Shown here: piece after piece, positions 1-12,236 of the stretch
Layout: every line of letters begins with the position of its first letter
Position numbering within the stretch: position 1 is the stretch's first letter
Assembly (NCBI GenBank): GCA_963969365.1
Contig: OZ017757.1
Location: 2,294,001 to 2,358,000, forward strand
DNA length: 64,000 nucleotides
From: Asterochloris sp. CNOR1
Lineage: Eukaryota; Chlorophyta; Trebouxiophyceae; Trebouxiales; Trebouxiaceae
Direction: 5' to 3'
Program-made: the position numbers and the translations under genes
The notes under the pieces: generated by a model
What the model was told of the DNA's origin: nothing
The model's database searches: none
What the model saw: the letters and a program-made list of their open reading frames with translations, nothing else

Positions 1-2549
1 AGCTGCAGCAGCAGCTGAGGCACAGCCAGGGTGAGACTGCCAAGCTGCGGGACTGGCAGGACATCACCAAACAGGTGCACGCAGACCGCATGCAGGAGGC
101 AGGGCAGCTGGCGCAGGCAGAGCAGGCCAAGCTGCAGGCCCTGGTGCATCAGAGGTGGGCTGGTTCGTCGACTTGGCTTGCAGGCCTTATGCGGCATGTC
201 ATGCCTCTGCAGCATGCCTGCTGCCCAGATGAGCAGCCTGTTGTGGAGTGACACACATGAGGGCCGCTGCTCAGCATGGGCTCCTGGTGCAGGGGCGGGC
301 TGCCTGCAGCTGTGTCAGTGAGGTGGTCCTGCTCACACAAGTCCCCCAGACCTCTGTGACTGCCTCTGCACAAGCTGCACATCCATACAGTCCTTGCTTC
401 AAGCGTCTCTCTGAAGTACCACCCATGGCAGGGAAGCCCCCTGAGACTGCCACAATCAGGTGTGAGCAGAAGTCGGAAGCTGGCTTTATTCTACTTCATG
501 ACCCAGGTCATTGGCGGCCACAGCAGCCCACACTGAGCCTGCAACAGGACATGGCCTGCAGGGATCTCCAGCTGGAGCGCTGGCGAGCCGAGTTGACAGC
601 CCTGCAGCATCAGCATGATGCTCGGGGGATAGAGTTGGTGGCGTCCAGGCAGGAGCAGCAGGCCCAGATGGCCAAGCACCAGCAGGCACAGGCGGCCACC
701 GCAGAGCTGCAGGTGTGCAGGGCTGCTGCTGGGAAGCCAGGGAGGGAGCAGTCCGTGTGAGATTCTGCTGAAGTGTCTGCCGTGCTGTCAGGCAAGGTCT
801 GCTAGCTTGTGACAGGCAGCTGAGCTGGACTGGGGATGCCGCCTGCACTGTGTGACAGGCACCGAGCTCTACCCCGAGAGGCCCCACGGAAGCAACATGC
901 AGGCATGACATTTGCATCGATCACCTGGCACAGGAGCAGGTGGCAGGCATGGCTGGACTGTCTTGTCCGGCAAGGCAACATCTGATATCAGTCCCCACAA
1001 GGTCCATATGGTGGCCCTTAACCCCCATCAAGCAGCAGCTGCCACCTCAGCACTTGCTGCATGCCCCTAGCCACACTTCCTGTCTGGCGCAGGGGCGGGT
1101 GGCCGAACTACAGCAAAGGGCTGCTGAGCGGCAACAGGAGCACAGCCACCTGCAGGAGCGGATCAGGCAGCTCCAGCTGCACGTGGAGCATGTGCAGGGG
1201 GAGAAGAACTTGGCGCAGGTGGTCAGCAGGCAGGAAGCGGCCGCAGAGGTGGCGAGTCTCAAAGCCAAGGTGCTCTGCTGTGCATGTGGCACTCATCTTG
1301 CTTCTGCTGCATCTGCATGGGGGTGGTCTGGCCTGGGCAGCCTGTCATGCAGGTAGGAGTAATTGGCTGGGACAAAAGCCCTCAAGGGTCAGGTGCTGTA
1401 CACGGGTGCAGGTGGCATGCTTGCGGTCACCAGCTCTGCATGTCAAGCGCAGCAGCTGGATGCTGCACGCCCTCACATCGTCTGACTGCTCTCCAAGCGC
1501 TGCTGGCGTGCCTACTATGTGGTGGGCAGGTGGATGACCAGGGGGAAGCAGGCAGCCGCCGCGCAAAAGGATGCAGCAGCCAGGTCTGCCATCTCCAGCC
1601 TCTGGGTGTGCATGGTGTGCAGGCAGCTGAGTCTACCATGTCAGACGTCGTCTGGCGTGCTGTGCAGGCAGCTGACGCCCAGAAGGAGGCTGCAGTGAGA
1701 TCTGCCATTGCAGACGGGTGGCAGCGCGAGATGCAGCGCCTGGAGGCGCAGCTGCAGGACCTGCAGCATGAGCTGCGCCGAGAGCGCGAGCAGGTGGGTT
1801 AGCAGGCAGCAGAGTGCTGCTGGCCGGCCATGCGGGGACTGGGGCTGTGGGGGCTGGTCCTCAGTGGTGCAGTGGGTGGTTCCGTGGCTGCAGTGGCATC
1901 TGCCCGTGCACCGCCTGTGCAGCTCTGCCAGGAAGGGGAATGGGGACTGCAGCACCAGCTTGGCAGTGAGCGGAAGCAGGTGGGTCAGCAGACCCACCTG
2001 CTGCCGGTATTGACATGGGCAGGGGCTGCCTGCGCTGTGCCATATCCAGTGTTGCTGCTGCTGGCATGGGGGCTGGCTGAGGGTCGTCTTGAAAAGTCCA
2101 AGCTTGATTTGCGTACTGGACAGCATATCCTGGTAATCTCAGCCATTGCTGCAAATCCTGGCGTTTGAGAAGCAGCTAGGATGCTGCAGGCTCAGCTCAA
2201 GCAAAGGGAGCTGGGGCAGGAGGTTGCCAGGCTGGCACATGAAAGCGTGAGGCAGGCTCGACTGAAGCCCACCAGATACAATGCACCACGGCAGTCACCG
2301 CCGCCTGAGGTCAGCAGAATGCTGCAGCCAGCTTCTCCTGAGGCCAGCAAGCCGCGACAGCACACTCCGCCTGGAGCCAGCAACAGCCCACTTGCAGTCC
2401 GCCAACCAGCTGCAGCTGCCAAACCTCCTGCTTGGCCAAACCCAGAAGGCAGTGCGGCCATCAAAGCTGGATGGAGCCTTCAATTGCCCCCCCAAGACAG
2501 CAATGCTGAGCTCGGTACAGGATCCAGGAACAGTAGGAGGACGCGATGA
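1..2549 (+). CDS. coiled-coil protein, 3' part of a multi-exon gene
   Basis: The window opens inside this gene. Exons supported by splice signals and heptad-like Gln/Glu/Ala/Leu composition are about 3-154, 538-712, 1093-1269, 1668-1793 and a last exon from about 2176 to the stop at 2549. Phases agree for the first four; entry to the last exon is unresolved, so another exon may lie near 1800-2170. The protein is a long helical coiled coil (for example LQDLQHELRREREQ at the end of the 1668 exon). It ends in a Pro/Ser/Gln-rich basic tail without coiled-coil character. No enzymatic motif is visible, so a structural or tethering role is all that can be suggested. The 5' part lies outside the window. 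The introns contain degraded copies of the 1668-1793 exon on both sides of it. Confidence 0.6.
1549..1600 (+). repeat. degraded copy of the 5' edge of the 1668 exon
   Basis: Positions 1549-1600 match 1662-1713, the acceptor plus the first bases of the next exon, about 113 bp upstream. Both start with CAGGCAGC. Translations are AQKDAAARSAIS in the copy and AQKEAAVRSAIA in the exon. It could also be an extra or alternative exon. Confidence 0.65.
1948..1999 (+). repeat. degraded copy of the 3' edge of the 1668-1793 exon
   Basis: Positions 1948-1999 match 1758-1807, the end of the exon plus its GTGGGT donor, about 190 bp downstream. The copy reads LQHQLGSERKQ where the exon reads LQHELRREREQ, and it keeps a donor-like GTGGGT. 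Confidence 0.6.
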
Positions 2550-3043
2550 ATGCTTGCTGTGTTGTACTTCATCTTCGAGAAAAGGCTCAAGCAGCAAGCC
2601 TTGAGTTGCCTGCCCTTCACCACAAGTGCCTGATGGTTGGTCTGACAAGTAGTTAATGAAAAATCGTGTCTGGCAGTGCCAGACCCAGGGTTAGGTCAGC
2701 ACTCCCTCATGCAGAGTCACCAGGGGTCACTGACACTGTCTCACTACTGTTGACTCTGAACCAGGGACCCAGGCTGAGACACTTGGGGTAAGCGTCAGAC
2801 AAGACAGTCAGCCTAGTATTGGCAGACAGGCAGCCATGGCGTGCACATTTTCGTTGCAGCATTGATCTTTCATGTGCCAGGCCTTCCTCATTGCCTTTGA
2901 CAGGCAGCAGCCAGCCCTGATCAAGCTCAAGCAGTCCAGCACAGGTGAGGATAGAGCAATCACACAACTTTAGTGGCAGCATGTGCTCACCTATTGCGGG
3001 GCTTGACCCAGACCTTCGTAGGTAGAAATGCACTTGCTGCACT

Positions 3044-4216
3044 TTAATATAAGTTGCTATTCTCAAAGATTACAGCGCAGCCGCTCTGACACTGTTGCCT
3101 CACCACGATATGACTTGTGAACATAGGAACCTTCCTACCCTTGCTGATGTTCAACTGTTCTGCATTGTTGTGCTGCTGTCTGAGCCTATTGATAAGTTTA
3201 AGAATGTCATGAGAGCATTCACCAAAAAGTGAGGGGTATTCATGCTTTTGCTGCCAGTTCTGAAAAAGATCAGCTCGCTGCCTGAAACCCAGGGCAAGGT
3301 CAACCCAATCAGGGTCTGTCGGATCGAAACGTCTGTGCATTTCATCAACAGACTGCCGAACATACCTCAGGTTGGGACAGCTAGCCAGACAACTGAACTC
3401 AACCAATGTGTAGGGGTGGCAACAGCACTGCTCAACGTTGAGTGTCACCAGGTGTGCCAGGCTAACATGATGTGGGCGTAACTCCTCCAGCGTAAGGCTA
3501 GTCGTATTTATGATGAGCTCACGACCCGCTGGCAGCTGCATCAGGAAGTCGTCAGGTGTGACCTCACCGCAATCGAGCTCGACCTTGGTCAGCTGTGGTA
3601 ATACCGTCAGCTGCGCCAGCCAGGAAATTGGCGGGGGCTCCAGCCCGGCCACATTTTCAAGCGAGGCCTTCAGAACCCTTGCGCTGGGGAACGTGTGACA
3701 TCTAGCGCTGTGCAGGCCTCCAGGACGTCAACACGAAGCTCCTCGACACAGGCCAGGGTAGGACAGTCTGCGGGGGGTTCAAAAGACAAGCAAATGGACA
3801 AGTGCCTGACGGTGGGAGGTAGCCAGGCCCAGCTCCTGTAAGGCAGGGTGGGGACTCAGGTTGTTAAAACACCAGGTTGTTGACAACAACAGATTGGGGA
3901 CGCAAGCCACCTGCTGCACAATGGGTAACCTGGCAGTAGCTGTGCAACACGCCATGTACGTTAAGGTGTGCAATACGCGGCGTGTTGGGTGCTATGCTTT
4001 TTTGAGAAGTTCTGCAGCCACAGGTGCTCTGTGTGAGCTCAGCGGCTGGAGGCTCAGGTAGGCCAAGCCCTCAGGGCTCAGGTGAACAGAATGCCCACCA
4101 GGCAGTCTGCTTCCAGATGATTGACCTTGACTCGCGTTGAGCACTGGTGGGTCAAGCCTGGCGAGGCAAGCTTTGCCATGACCAAATCCATGAGAAACAT
4201 GTGAACAAGCAAACAC
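3044..4216 (-). CDS. F-box/leucine-rich-repeat-like protein, possibly decayed
   Basis: Coding-like stretches on the minus strand occupy successive frames: 4216-3992, 3973-3779, about 3775-3690 and 3652-3044. They carry irregular leucine-rich patterns (for example LPQLTKVELDCGEV, HLVTLNVEQC, CLASCPNLRYV) like the C-terminal half of plant F-box/LRR proteins. I could not place introns that join all the frames, and no F-box motif was found on this strand, so the gene may be degraded. It lies head to head with the related plus-strand gene at 4560-5659, suggesting an inverted duplicate. The stop at 3044 follows the codons for ENSNLY. Function: substrate recognition in a ubiquitin ligase if intact; this is inference. 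Confidence 0.4.
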
Positions 4217-4500
4217 TCACGTGAAGCCCTCCATTAAACGAAACTCTATGCCGCTTGTAGCCAGCGCTGCCAGCACATTCTGCTGCAACAGGAGGTGCAC
4301 GCGCCGGCTGTCTTATCTGGCCTGCGAATTCATAAAAAGGTGGTGCCGCTGTGGCCCGAACCGGTCTAGTCAGGCGTCAGGGCTGGCCTGTCAACCGGGG
4401 TGGGCAGGCCTGGCACAAAGTCAGTGCGGCTGGGTAGCTTTGCTGACGCCGAGGCAACAAATGATCAAGGACAATGGCCAGGAAGCTGTGCAGGCTGGAG

Positions 4501-4545
4501 AAGAAGGTCATGACATTTATAGGTCATGACATTTTTGGTTACCCG
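4501..4545. promoter_or_regulatory. direct repeat upstream of the F-box gene
   Basis: GGTCATGACATTT occurs twice, at about 4507 and 4522, 15 bp apart and just upstream of the ATG at 4560. Each copy contains the palindrome TCATGA. It lies in the intergenic stretch 4217-4559 between the two divergent F-box-like genes, so it could be a protein-binding site. There is no direct evidence for this. Confidence 0.3.
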
Positions 4546-4559
4546 GGGAGGACCAGCCC

Positions 4560-5659
4560 ATGGAGGACCAGCCCAGAGAGGACCGCTGGGATGAGCGCAT
4601 TTACAGATGTGAAGTGGTCAGGCCCCGCTTTGACAACATGACTGCTGTGCAGGGTCCCTAGAGATTGGCCTCCTGATCCTGATCTTTGAGCAGCTGGCAT
4701 GCGTCATGGAATGGCTGTTCACCAGACAGGTGTGCCGGCAGTGGAGGACCGCCTCAAAGGCGTCACGCCCTCACACTCTGGGCTGTGGGGCTGGCACCAC
4801 CCAGCTTATGATGAAGCGGGTGACTCTTACGACGCCGACACGTACAGCACGTACAGCCCCAGGCAGATTTGCGCCCATTGCACAAGAGCCTGGCACATTG
4901 GACCTCCTGAGCGTGCCCTTCAGGGCCAGATGGCTTGGTATGACAACACCTATGAGCCAAGGCACTGCCTGCTCTCAGGGCTGCGGCACGCTTCCCCGCT
5001 CATCAACCATGACAACATCTGCCACGCCCACATCGTCATCACCTCACTGCTGCGCACCTCGCAGTCCTTGGTCTCCCTGCGCATCGTTCCCCCAACCATG
5101 TGGGACACCGGGAATGCGCATCTGTCTAGGCCCCTGTTTGACATCGTACCGTCTAGCCTCAGGCACCTGTGCTTCCACGGGATGCTAAAGAGGGACTGGC
5201 TGGATTTCCCCAAGAAGGTCTTCCTGCACAGCCTTGACACCAACCAGATCACAGCAGACACCCTCCAGATCTGCGGACAGTTGCAGAGCATCCACGTGCA
5301 CAGACCATGTCAACAGATATGGTCCACGCCCTCGCTGCAGCAGCTCCAGGGCTGGTCAGCGTCGGCATCAGGGTCTAGACACTGCCACATTCATGGCCTT
5401 AGCTGCCTGTGCTCACCTGGAGAAGCTGTACCTGAGTACCAGTGAAAGTGACCTGGAGGTGGATCTCAGAGTCTTTCCATGTCTCACTGAGGCCAGGATA
5501 AGTCCTCTCCCTTTTGGACAGCTGATGGCACCACTTGGCTTTGTAGAGACATCTTCATGCAGCCTGAGAATGGCGCAAAGCCTGAACAGTATCACATACA
5601 AACAGTCTTTGCCCACTTGGGGACTATCAGCTTCTCCAGGCCTTTTGTCCAACATGTAA
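4560..5659 (+). CDS. F-box/leucine-rich-repeat-like protein, frame-disrupted
   Basis: ATG at 4560 opens an acidic N-terminus. A very short possible intron (4609-4652) leads in phase to an F-box: LLILIFEQL followed by RQVCRQWRTAS, the usual L..IF..L...L.....VCR.W pattern (4655-4757). Downstream, leucine-rich segments appear in two frames: about 4965-5330 (SLLRTSQSLVSLRIV, PSSLRHLCFHGML, QICGQLQSIHVH) and about 5375-5659 (ALAACAHLEKLYLS, DLRVFPCLTEARIS). I found no convincing introns to account for the frame changes near 4760-4960 and 5330-5380. Either the model is wrong or the gene is decaying. Expected role if active: substrate adaptor of an SCF ubiquitin ligase. Confidence 0.5.
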
Positions 5660-6947
5660 AAAACAGCAGGGTACTATGTAATGGGGTGGGTCCAGAACAA
5701 GAGCTTCTTCCAGTTGATTTCCTTGGTACACCGCGGGGAACACATAGGCTTCTGGCCTGAGACTGCTTTATAGATCAAGACAGTCTGCTAGATGGGGATG
5801 TGAGCACCAGGAAGAGCGCAGCTACTGATGGCGCCCACTGTGGCCTCCCAAAGTCATTCCCCAAAGATTGGCACCTGCATCCGATATGGAGCTGCGGTTA
5901 CACTCCAGCAGGGGTTCCTGTCTCAGACTGGAGCTGCAAGCAAGCACACTTTTTGTCCTGCAACAAGTGGTCAGGTCAGAGCGGGAAAGCACCCGCCCCA
6001 TGCCCATGCACTTCCTGGCCAGGGCACCTCTGCAGTACTCCAGTCCCTAGACCTGCTTGTGGGCCTGCTGCTGCTGTCTCTGCTGCAGCGTCCAACTCCT
6101 TGTGCAAGCAGCCACTGCTGCCACTCTCAAGTCAACACTGGCTTTCTCCATGGTGGTGCCCGCCTTGTAACACATTGATTGCTGCTCATCTCACGCCTGG
6201 CAATGCCAGCGAGGGCCACTGTCCTCAATTCTTGCTCCTCCATCAGTGCATCAGTGGTGCCGCTGTCAGGCTCAGCGGATGCCTGCTCAGATGTGTCCAC
6301 TGACAGCGTGAGTCTGTTGGTGCTGGCTGGCTCAGCAGCATGGCACACCCGCTTCCTGTGTGTGACTGCGTGGGAGACGCCATGGGTATCTGGAGGCCTG
6401 CCAGGGTGTCCTGCTGTGCAACCTGTCAGCCTCCTCCCCTTGCTGCTGTGCCTGGCCCCTGGCATCCTCTGACTTCAAGTGCAGGCCAGTCAGCCCTGTC
6501 CCGTGGCCATGGCAAGCTGAATCCCCATTCCGCTGCGATTGCCAGGCAGCAGCACAGGAATGCAGGTGCCTGCAACTGCTCAGCTGCAGGCGGCCACGTC
6601 ATCCTGCGCATCGGCAAACATGTCTGCAGCAGCCCCTTGCCGGCGCTGGCAGCTACTGTCGCCCTGCCTGCCGCACCTGAGCATAAGCCTCTACAAAAGA
6701 AGGCAGCCAAGCCAATGCTGTGCGTACCAGCAATGGTTTTGCTCAACACTTCCACAACCACAAGTTTGACAGGAACATCGAGCAGGTGGCCTGGCAATGC
6801 TGCCTGGGTCTGTGTTGGATTGCCTGCTGACAATGTGGATCCTACGAACGCATACCACTTGATGTTGACTTTTGACTTTGGTCAATCGGCCGCTGTGTGC
6901 CGGCATCAGGCCCCTGTTCAGCAAGCCGGATCCCCTGATGGCTTGGC
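5660..6947. other. intergenic stretch with no assignable gene
   Basis: No recognisable protein or clear exon chain. Two open minus-strand stretches look weakly coding: about 6180-6310, rich in Glu/Ser/Asp, and about 6700-6880, with hydrophobic DVPVKLVVVEVL. Neither has neighbours in phase or a family match. The end of this stretch must hold the PIG-A promoter. Confidence 0.4.
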
Positions 6948-9900
6948 ATGCGTCACAGGGTGCTGATGGTCAGCGACTTCTTCTATCCCAATGCTGGTGG
7001 CGTCGAAACCCACATATATCAGCTGTCACAGTGCCTCATGGCAAGAGGAAACAAAGTGATCGATGCAGCGTGCAGAGGTGCAGGTTATGAATCCTGCCAG
7101 ACTGCATGGATCTCAGCAGCCGCACTGCTGCAGGTGGTTGTCCTGACCCATGCCTATGGTGACAGAGTGGGCGTGCGGTACCTGACCAATGGCCTCAAGG
7201 TGTGGCAGATGGGTCTGTGAGGCTTCCGCGTTGACTAGCCCTCGGGCACAGTCTGTGACGCGTGCCACCAGTAGTTGCCAAGCTCTGTGCGGCTTTCCAA
7301 CCTCAGCACGCAACCTCAGCGCACGGGCAAAACAGCTGTGCAGGCTCCTGTACTGATTGGCAAAGCCTTGACAACCACCAGGGGCCAACTTGTGCTCCTG
7401 CAGGTCTACTATGTGCCGAGACTCCCCCTGGTCCTGCAAGTGGTGGCCCCCACCATCTTAGGCAGCTTCCGACTGGTGCGCGACATCATACTGCGGGAGC
7501 GCATCACTCTGGTGCACGCCCACCAGGCCTTCTCTGCTCTGGCCCACGAAGCGGTGCTGCATGCCAGGACAATGGGTTGCCAGGTGCGCAGCATTGTGTG
7601 CTGCAGGCTGCCACTTCACGGCTGCAGCTTAGGCATCATATCGGCGCACTGCTGTCAGCTGTCATGCTGCAGGCTGCCATGGCATCGTGCTGCACGTCTC
7701 AGACTTACAGATCATGACAGTGCAGCAGGCAGCCACTTGGGGCCGGCCTGGCCCTATCTCTGTCAGTCATTCCTTGATGAGAGCCTCTTTGCTGTAGGCC
7801 GTCTTCACAGACCACTCCCTGCTGGGCTTTTCAGACTTCAGCAGTGTTGTGATGAACAAGCTGCTTCAGTTCACTCTGGCTGATGTGCATCAGGTGAGTC
7901 ACTTCATTGCCTGAAGTTCTGGTTTGACATGGACCCCTTGCTGTGCATGATGGGGTCAAGGCAGCAGCACAGCAGTGCTTTCCATGAAAATGGGGCACAG
8001 CAAAGGCTGCTTGAGGCTTGCTCTGATTCATGTGATTCAGGCGCAGAAGTTGTGAGTCAGGCGCAGAGACCTGGCTGCAGGTCATCTGTGTCTCACGCAC
8101 CAGCAAGCAGAACACAGTGCAGCGCGCTCAGATCCCGCCCAAGCGAGTCTATGTCATCCCAAACGGTCAGTACATAGGCTGGCAGTGCTGCGCGCCTGCA
8201 TTGCTCAGGCAGAGAGTCTCACATGCACTGCAGTTGTTATCTGTGCAATCCGGGCCAAAACATGCCAGCCAGCAAAGCAGTCTGCAACACTGACTGCCTG
8301 CGTGTTGAACTCAACTGATTCAGGCTGAAGCCTGCATGCCCTGCCTGCAGCTGTCGACGCCACTCGGTTCAGGCCAGACCCCAGCCAGGCGCCCAGACAC
8401 AGGATCCAGATCGTGGCCCTCAGCCGCCTGGTGCACCGCAAGGGGATCGACCTGCTGGCAGTCACCATCCCAGAGTTCTGTGCTCGCCATGCTCATGTGG
8501 ACTTCCTCCTTGGTGAGAGGGATACTAGTTCTCCTGGCTCTGATCATCATGGCGGCTTGCAGCACCCTGAGGCCCTCATCTTGTGAATTATGGGCCCAGG
8601 TTTAACGGCTTGCGCAGCACAGAGCATTTGCCTGCTACTCCGGCAATAGGGGGCGATCTGCTTCTGCCTCCCAATGCAGCATCAAAGTGTTTGGGCAGAA
8701 CGGGCATCTTTGCAAACCTGGCTTGCATTGGCTGTCAAGTGATAAGCCTCAGGCCCCAGACATGCTGCAGGGGGTACCAGCTACAAGGCAGCCCTGCTGC
8801 ACAGCATGGGAGCACAGCAGAAAGGCATCGCATGCAACACAATATCGTTGCAACGACAGCGCAAGTAAGACCTACCATGAGCTTCCAGGAAGGGGTGCTG
8901 CTCAGCACGAATTCTTTCTAGCTGCTGCTTTCAGGTGCTGGGCCTCAGGCATTTCAAAAGCTGCAGGCGTCAGTGGCCCCAAGGCAGCTCTGTTGTGCAG
9001 CATATTCCGGCCGCAGGTGGAGCACACCATCACAGATTTCTGTATCGCTGGACCTGACGTGATGAGCTGCTGCAGGCGGCGACGGCCCCAAGGCAGCCCT
9101 GCTGCGCAGCATGGTTGAGCAAGAGGGCCTGCAGGAGCGGGTCAGGCTGGTGGGGGCGGTCCCCCATGAGAAGGCACGGGACCTCCTGGTGAGCTCGGCA
9201 TCCCCTGCCAGCGCGTTTTGGGCGTCATGTTGTGCATAATAGGGCACGATGCTTGTGCCAGAAGGCATTGGCTTGACCCAGGCACGAGCAAAGCTGTGTA
9301 CCCTGTGGCCCCCTGGCAGGCCATCAGCCCCCTGCCGGGCGACTCAATGTTGTGAGACAATGTGTTGGCCCCCATCCGGCAGCAGGCAACGCACTCTTTG
9401 TGGCCTGCTCAGTTTGCCCTGCTCTTGACTTCCTTGGTGCAGGGAGATTTGGCTGGCAATTCCAGCATCTTGGTGTCAGCATGTATGCACCAAAAGCTGC
9501 ACATCTTCTCGGGCCTTGCTGGTGACATCTGTTTAATCTTTGTGCCAGCAGATTGGAAACCACCTTTCCAACCTTTCAGGTCGCACATTGCTGCAGTCGT
9601 GCTGTTGTGCAGGTCCAGGGCCACATTTTCATCAATGCCTCCCTGACAGAGGCCTTCTGCATGGCTGTTGTGGAAGCAGCTGCTGCAGGGCTGCTGGTTG
9701 TGTCCACAGCTGTGGGTGGCGTCCCAGAGGTGAGGGTCTGCAGTCCATGGGTGACTCTGCCAGAACAACTGTATTCCTGAAGCGCAAAAGCCTGATCGCA
9801 TGAGACAACCTGCTCTGGACCCACTGCCTTGAGGGCTGAGGCCGCATGAGCACTGCGCCAGCATGCTGAGCTTATTTGCCATATATCAGCTCTGTGTCGA

Positions 9901-10488
9901 GAGATCTTCTTTGCCTCTGTGTGTAGGTATTGCCCAGCAGCATGATGCTGCTGGCAGACCCCTCGCCAGACAGCGTTTTGGCAGCCCTTGAGTCAGCTCT
10001 GCAGCGGCTGCCAGACCTGAAGCCCTTTGAGCAACATGACAGGGTGCAGTGCAGTCCTCTGCAACAGACGTGATACTCTGAAGCAGCTGTTCCACCCTGT
10101 GTCACCCATGACCCATTTTCCTGTGCAGGTCGCCTCATTCTATGCCTGGCCTAACATTGCTGAGCGCACAGAAGTTGTGTATGACATTAGCAGAAGTGTG
10201 AGACAAGATGGCAGTCTGCTGGCGCGCCTCAAACGATACCACACCTGTGGCAGCTGGTTTGGCAAGATCTGCTGCTGCCTGGCCATCGTTGAGTTCCTGT
10301 GGTGGCAGCTGGTGCAGCACCTATGCCCACAATGCTCCACTGACACTGCCCCAGACTGGCCTCTTGGCACAGAGCCCACAGATGTGGCACGTGAAACCCC
10401 ACAGACACAGGACCCCTTGCCATGTCATGTTGATTCAAAGCCTTCAAAACGCACAAGCATCAAGGTTCTCGCTGACTCCCACACTTAG
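6948..10488 (+). CDS. PIGA: GPI-anchor GlcNAc transferase catalytic subunit (PIG-A/GPI3)
   Basis: This is the catalytic subunit of the complex that adds GlcNAc from UDP-GlcNAc to phosphatidylinositol on the cytosolic face of the ER, the first step of GPI-anchor synthesis. Ten exons join in phase: 6948-7055, 7134-7199, 7404-7583, 7798-7893, 8081-8165, 8351-8512, 9076-9188, 9613-9729, 9927-10043 and 10129-10488, giving 467 residues (human PIG-A has 484). Diagnostic blocks: [20 protein letters not shown] at the N-terminus, [33 protein letters not shown] near residue 232, and the GT4 EX7E motif with Glu283 and Glu291. A hydrophobic segment near residues 392-414 matches the family's C-terminal membrane anchor. 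The start is taken because [12 protein letters not shown] lines up with short plant N-termini. The intron before exon 7 carries two degraded copies of that exon's start. Confidence 0.93.
8764..8830 (+). repeat. degraded copy of PIG-A exon 7 start (first)
   Basis: A TGCTGCAG acceptor-like motif is followed shortly by AAGGCAGCCCTGCTGCACAG, matching AAGGCAGCCCTGCTGCGCAG in exon 7 (from 9090). It lies about 300 bp upstream of the real exon, in the same intron and orientation. Confidence 0.6.
8962..9006 (+). repeat. degraded copy of PIG-A exon 7 start (second)
   Basis: Positions 8962-9006 align with 9071-9115, the acceptor plus exon 7 start, about 109 bp upstream. Both read TGCAGGCG, then a GTGGCCCC or ACGGCCCC block, then AAGGCAGC.CTG.TG.GCAGCAT. 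The acceptor dinucleotide is retained. Confidence 0.75.
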
Positions 10489-10507
10489 CACTGTTGGCTA
10501 CATGAAT

Positions 10508-11600
10508 TTAGACCGCCTTGGGGCGCACTTTGCGCAGCTCCTGAGCATTTCTGATATCCTGCTCTGGGCATATGGATAGCAGCTTGTCAATGCAGCTGAT
10601 GGCATGCTCTGCAATCTCTGGATCTGCCTGTGCCTCCTTTCTGATTGTGCGCCCACTGATCGTGATGACCTGCAGCATGAAGCAGCTGGCTGTGTTTGCC
10701 CAGCTTGGTGTGGGTGGCTCAGACAATGGCGCTGTATTGCTTCGCCACAATTTTTAGAGGGGCCAGACACTCTGCCCACCTTGCCGATGGCTTCATAGAC
10801 AGGGACGGCCACTGACAGCTCGCTGACACCCTCCTCAGCCGAGCCGCCGTACAGCTTTGACAGAGTGGCTTCTGATTGGGAGCCAGTGGCGAGAGCAGCC
10901 ACAATGGGAGCAGCTGATGAAACCTGAAGTCAACGGGCTCCCTGCATCAGGTCACGCCTTGCACCAGATGCCTGACAGTTTCGAAACAGAGGAGAACTCT
11001 CCTCTGTTCAACCAAACAGGCAAAGCCATTAAGCTCACAATGTGCAGGGAGCACTTGCCTCTCGTAGCCTGGCTGCCATGCCTGGCAGCAGCCGCCGTGC
11101 CTCAAAACGCTCACGGCTGTTTGAGGCAGTAGCTGCCAAGGCCTGCAGGCAGGTAGCATGCTGTGCAGGGACTGCCACCACCACATAGCTGCTAGCACCT
11201 CATTGGTGGCCCACCTTGAGCTCTGTCAGTGTGCCACGAGCATCCATGAGGGACACAATGGCGACATCAGGGGCTATGTCAGGCCTGGTGTACCCTCTGA
11301 CCATGTCCTGGATGAGACTCGCCTCAGCTGGGGCTGTCCCTGCAAATGGCCAGCTATGTTGCTCAGTCAGAGAAGTGCATTGGACAATGATGCTAACAGA
11401 TCTTGCCTGACTGCCACACACAGCCAGCAAGGGTTGCTGCTGCAGCCTGCAGCAGCACAGCTCGCCTGCTGCTGCACAAGAGCTCTATCTTGTCCTGATC
11501 AGCAACTGATCTGCAGCAGCAGACGCTCCTAGCCTCTCGCGACGCATTGCATCCTACGGGCCTGTTGGGGGCCGAAACGGCCACGAGGATCATGTCCAAT
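10508..11600 (-). CDS. conserved-looking protein of unknown function
   Basis: Three minus-strand exons join in phase: 11339-11215, 10923-10780 and 10669-10508 (stop). They encode about 143 residues including SLIQDMVRGYTRPDIAPDVA, IVAALATGSQSEATLSKLYG and a C-terminal helical segment ending RNAQELRKVRPKAV. The first coding exon is unresolved. An ATG at 11594 starts MILVAVSAPNRPVG, but I could not find a donor whose phase fits the 11339 exon. The protein is soluble, with no signal peptide or membrane segment. I do not recognise the family. It is convergent with PIG-A (stop codons adjacent, at 10488 and 10508) and divergent from the ARID gene. Confidence 0.55.
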
Positions 11601-12236
11601 CTTGTAAATCAGATTCTAGCTGAAACTAGCAGTGAACTCGTCGGTGCGATGTTTCCTGACTACAGAAGTCAGGCAGCGGAATGCTGTGGCCTATGGCATA
11701 GATGGTTAGATTGGCTCTGAAAAACAAAAAGTGCATATCCCACATGCGCGATGCTCATGAGCAGCATGCATTATTCATGTCGAGGCACCATGCCTCCGCA
11801 GGCTGCCACAGCGACTCGTCATTAGCGAGGAAAAGGCTTAAAGCTCATCATTTGGTGGACACCTGGTGGGCCCTTGATGACATGACATGCTGGCAGAGCT
11901 TGCGAAGCTCTTTGCATGGACCTCCAGTGCCAGGGCATGCAAGCAACCTCATGCAATGCATTGCTGTCCTGACCTGTTAATGCACCTCATGCAGAGCGTG
12001 TCAGCGGGGCAGGGGACGCCGTGTGAGACACAAGCAATCTCAGGGCCCCTCAGAGCTCGGCATCGCAGGTGCATGTTGCACATGCTATCGCAATGCACCC
12101 ATATATGTGTCATCGCCCCAGGCTGGGATTAGCCCCTTAAGCATCGGCTGGCAGCCCACTGCAACATGTCAGGACAACACCTCCTTAATTTGCAGATTCT
12201 TGCCAGGTTGGCACACGCTGAGGGCGCTCAGCACTG
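11601..12236. promoter_or_regulatory. divergent intergenic region upstream of the ARID gene
   Basis: About 636 bp between the presumed start of the minus-strand unknown gene and the ATG of the ARID gene. No coding exon or repeat was recognised. It should contain both promoters, but I see no unmistakable core element. Confidence 0.4.
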
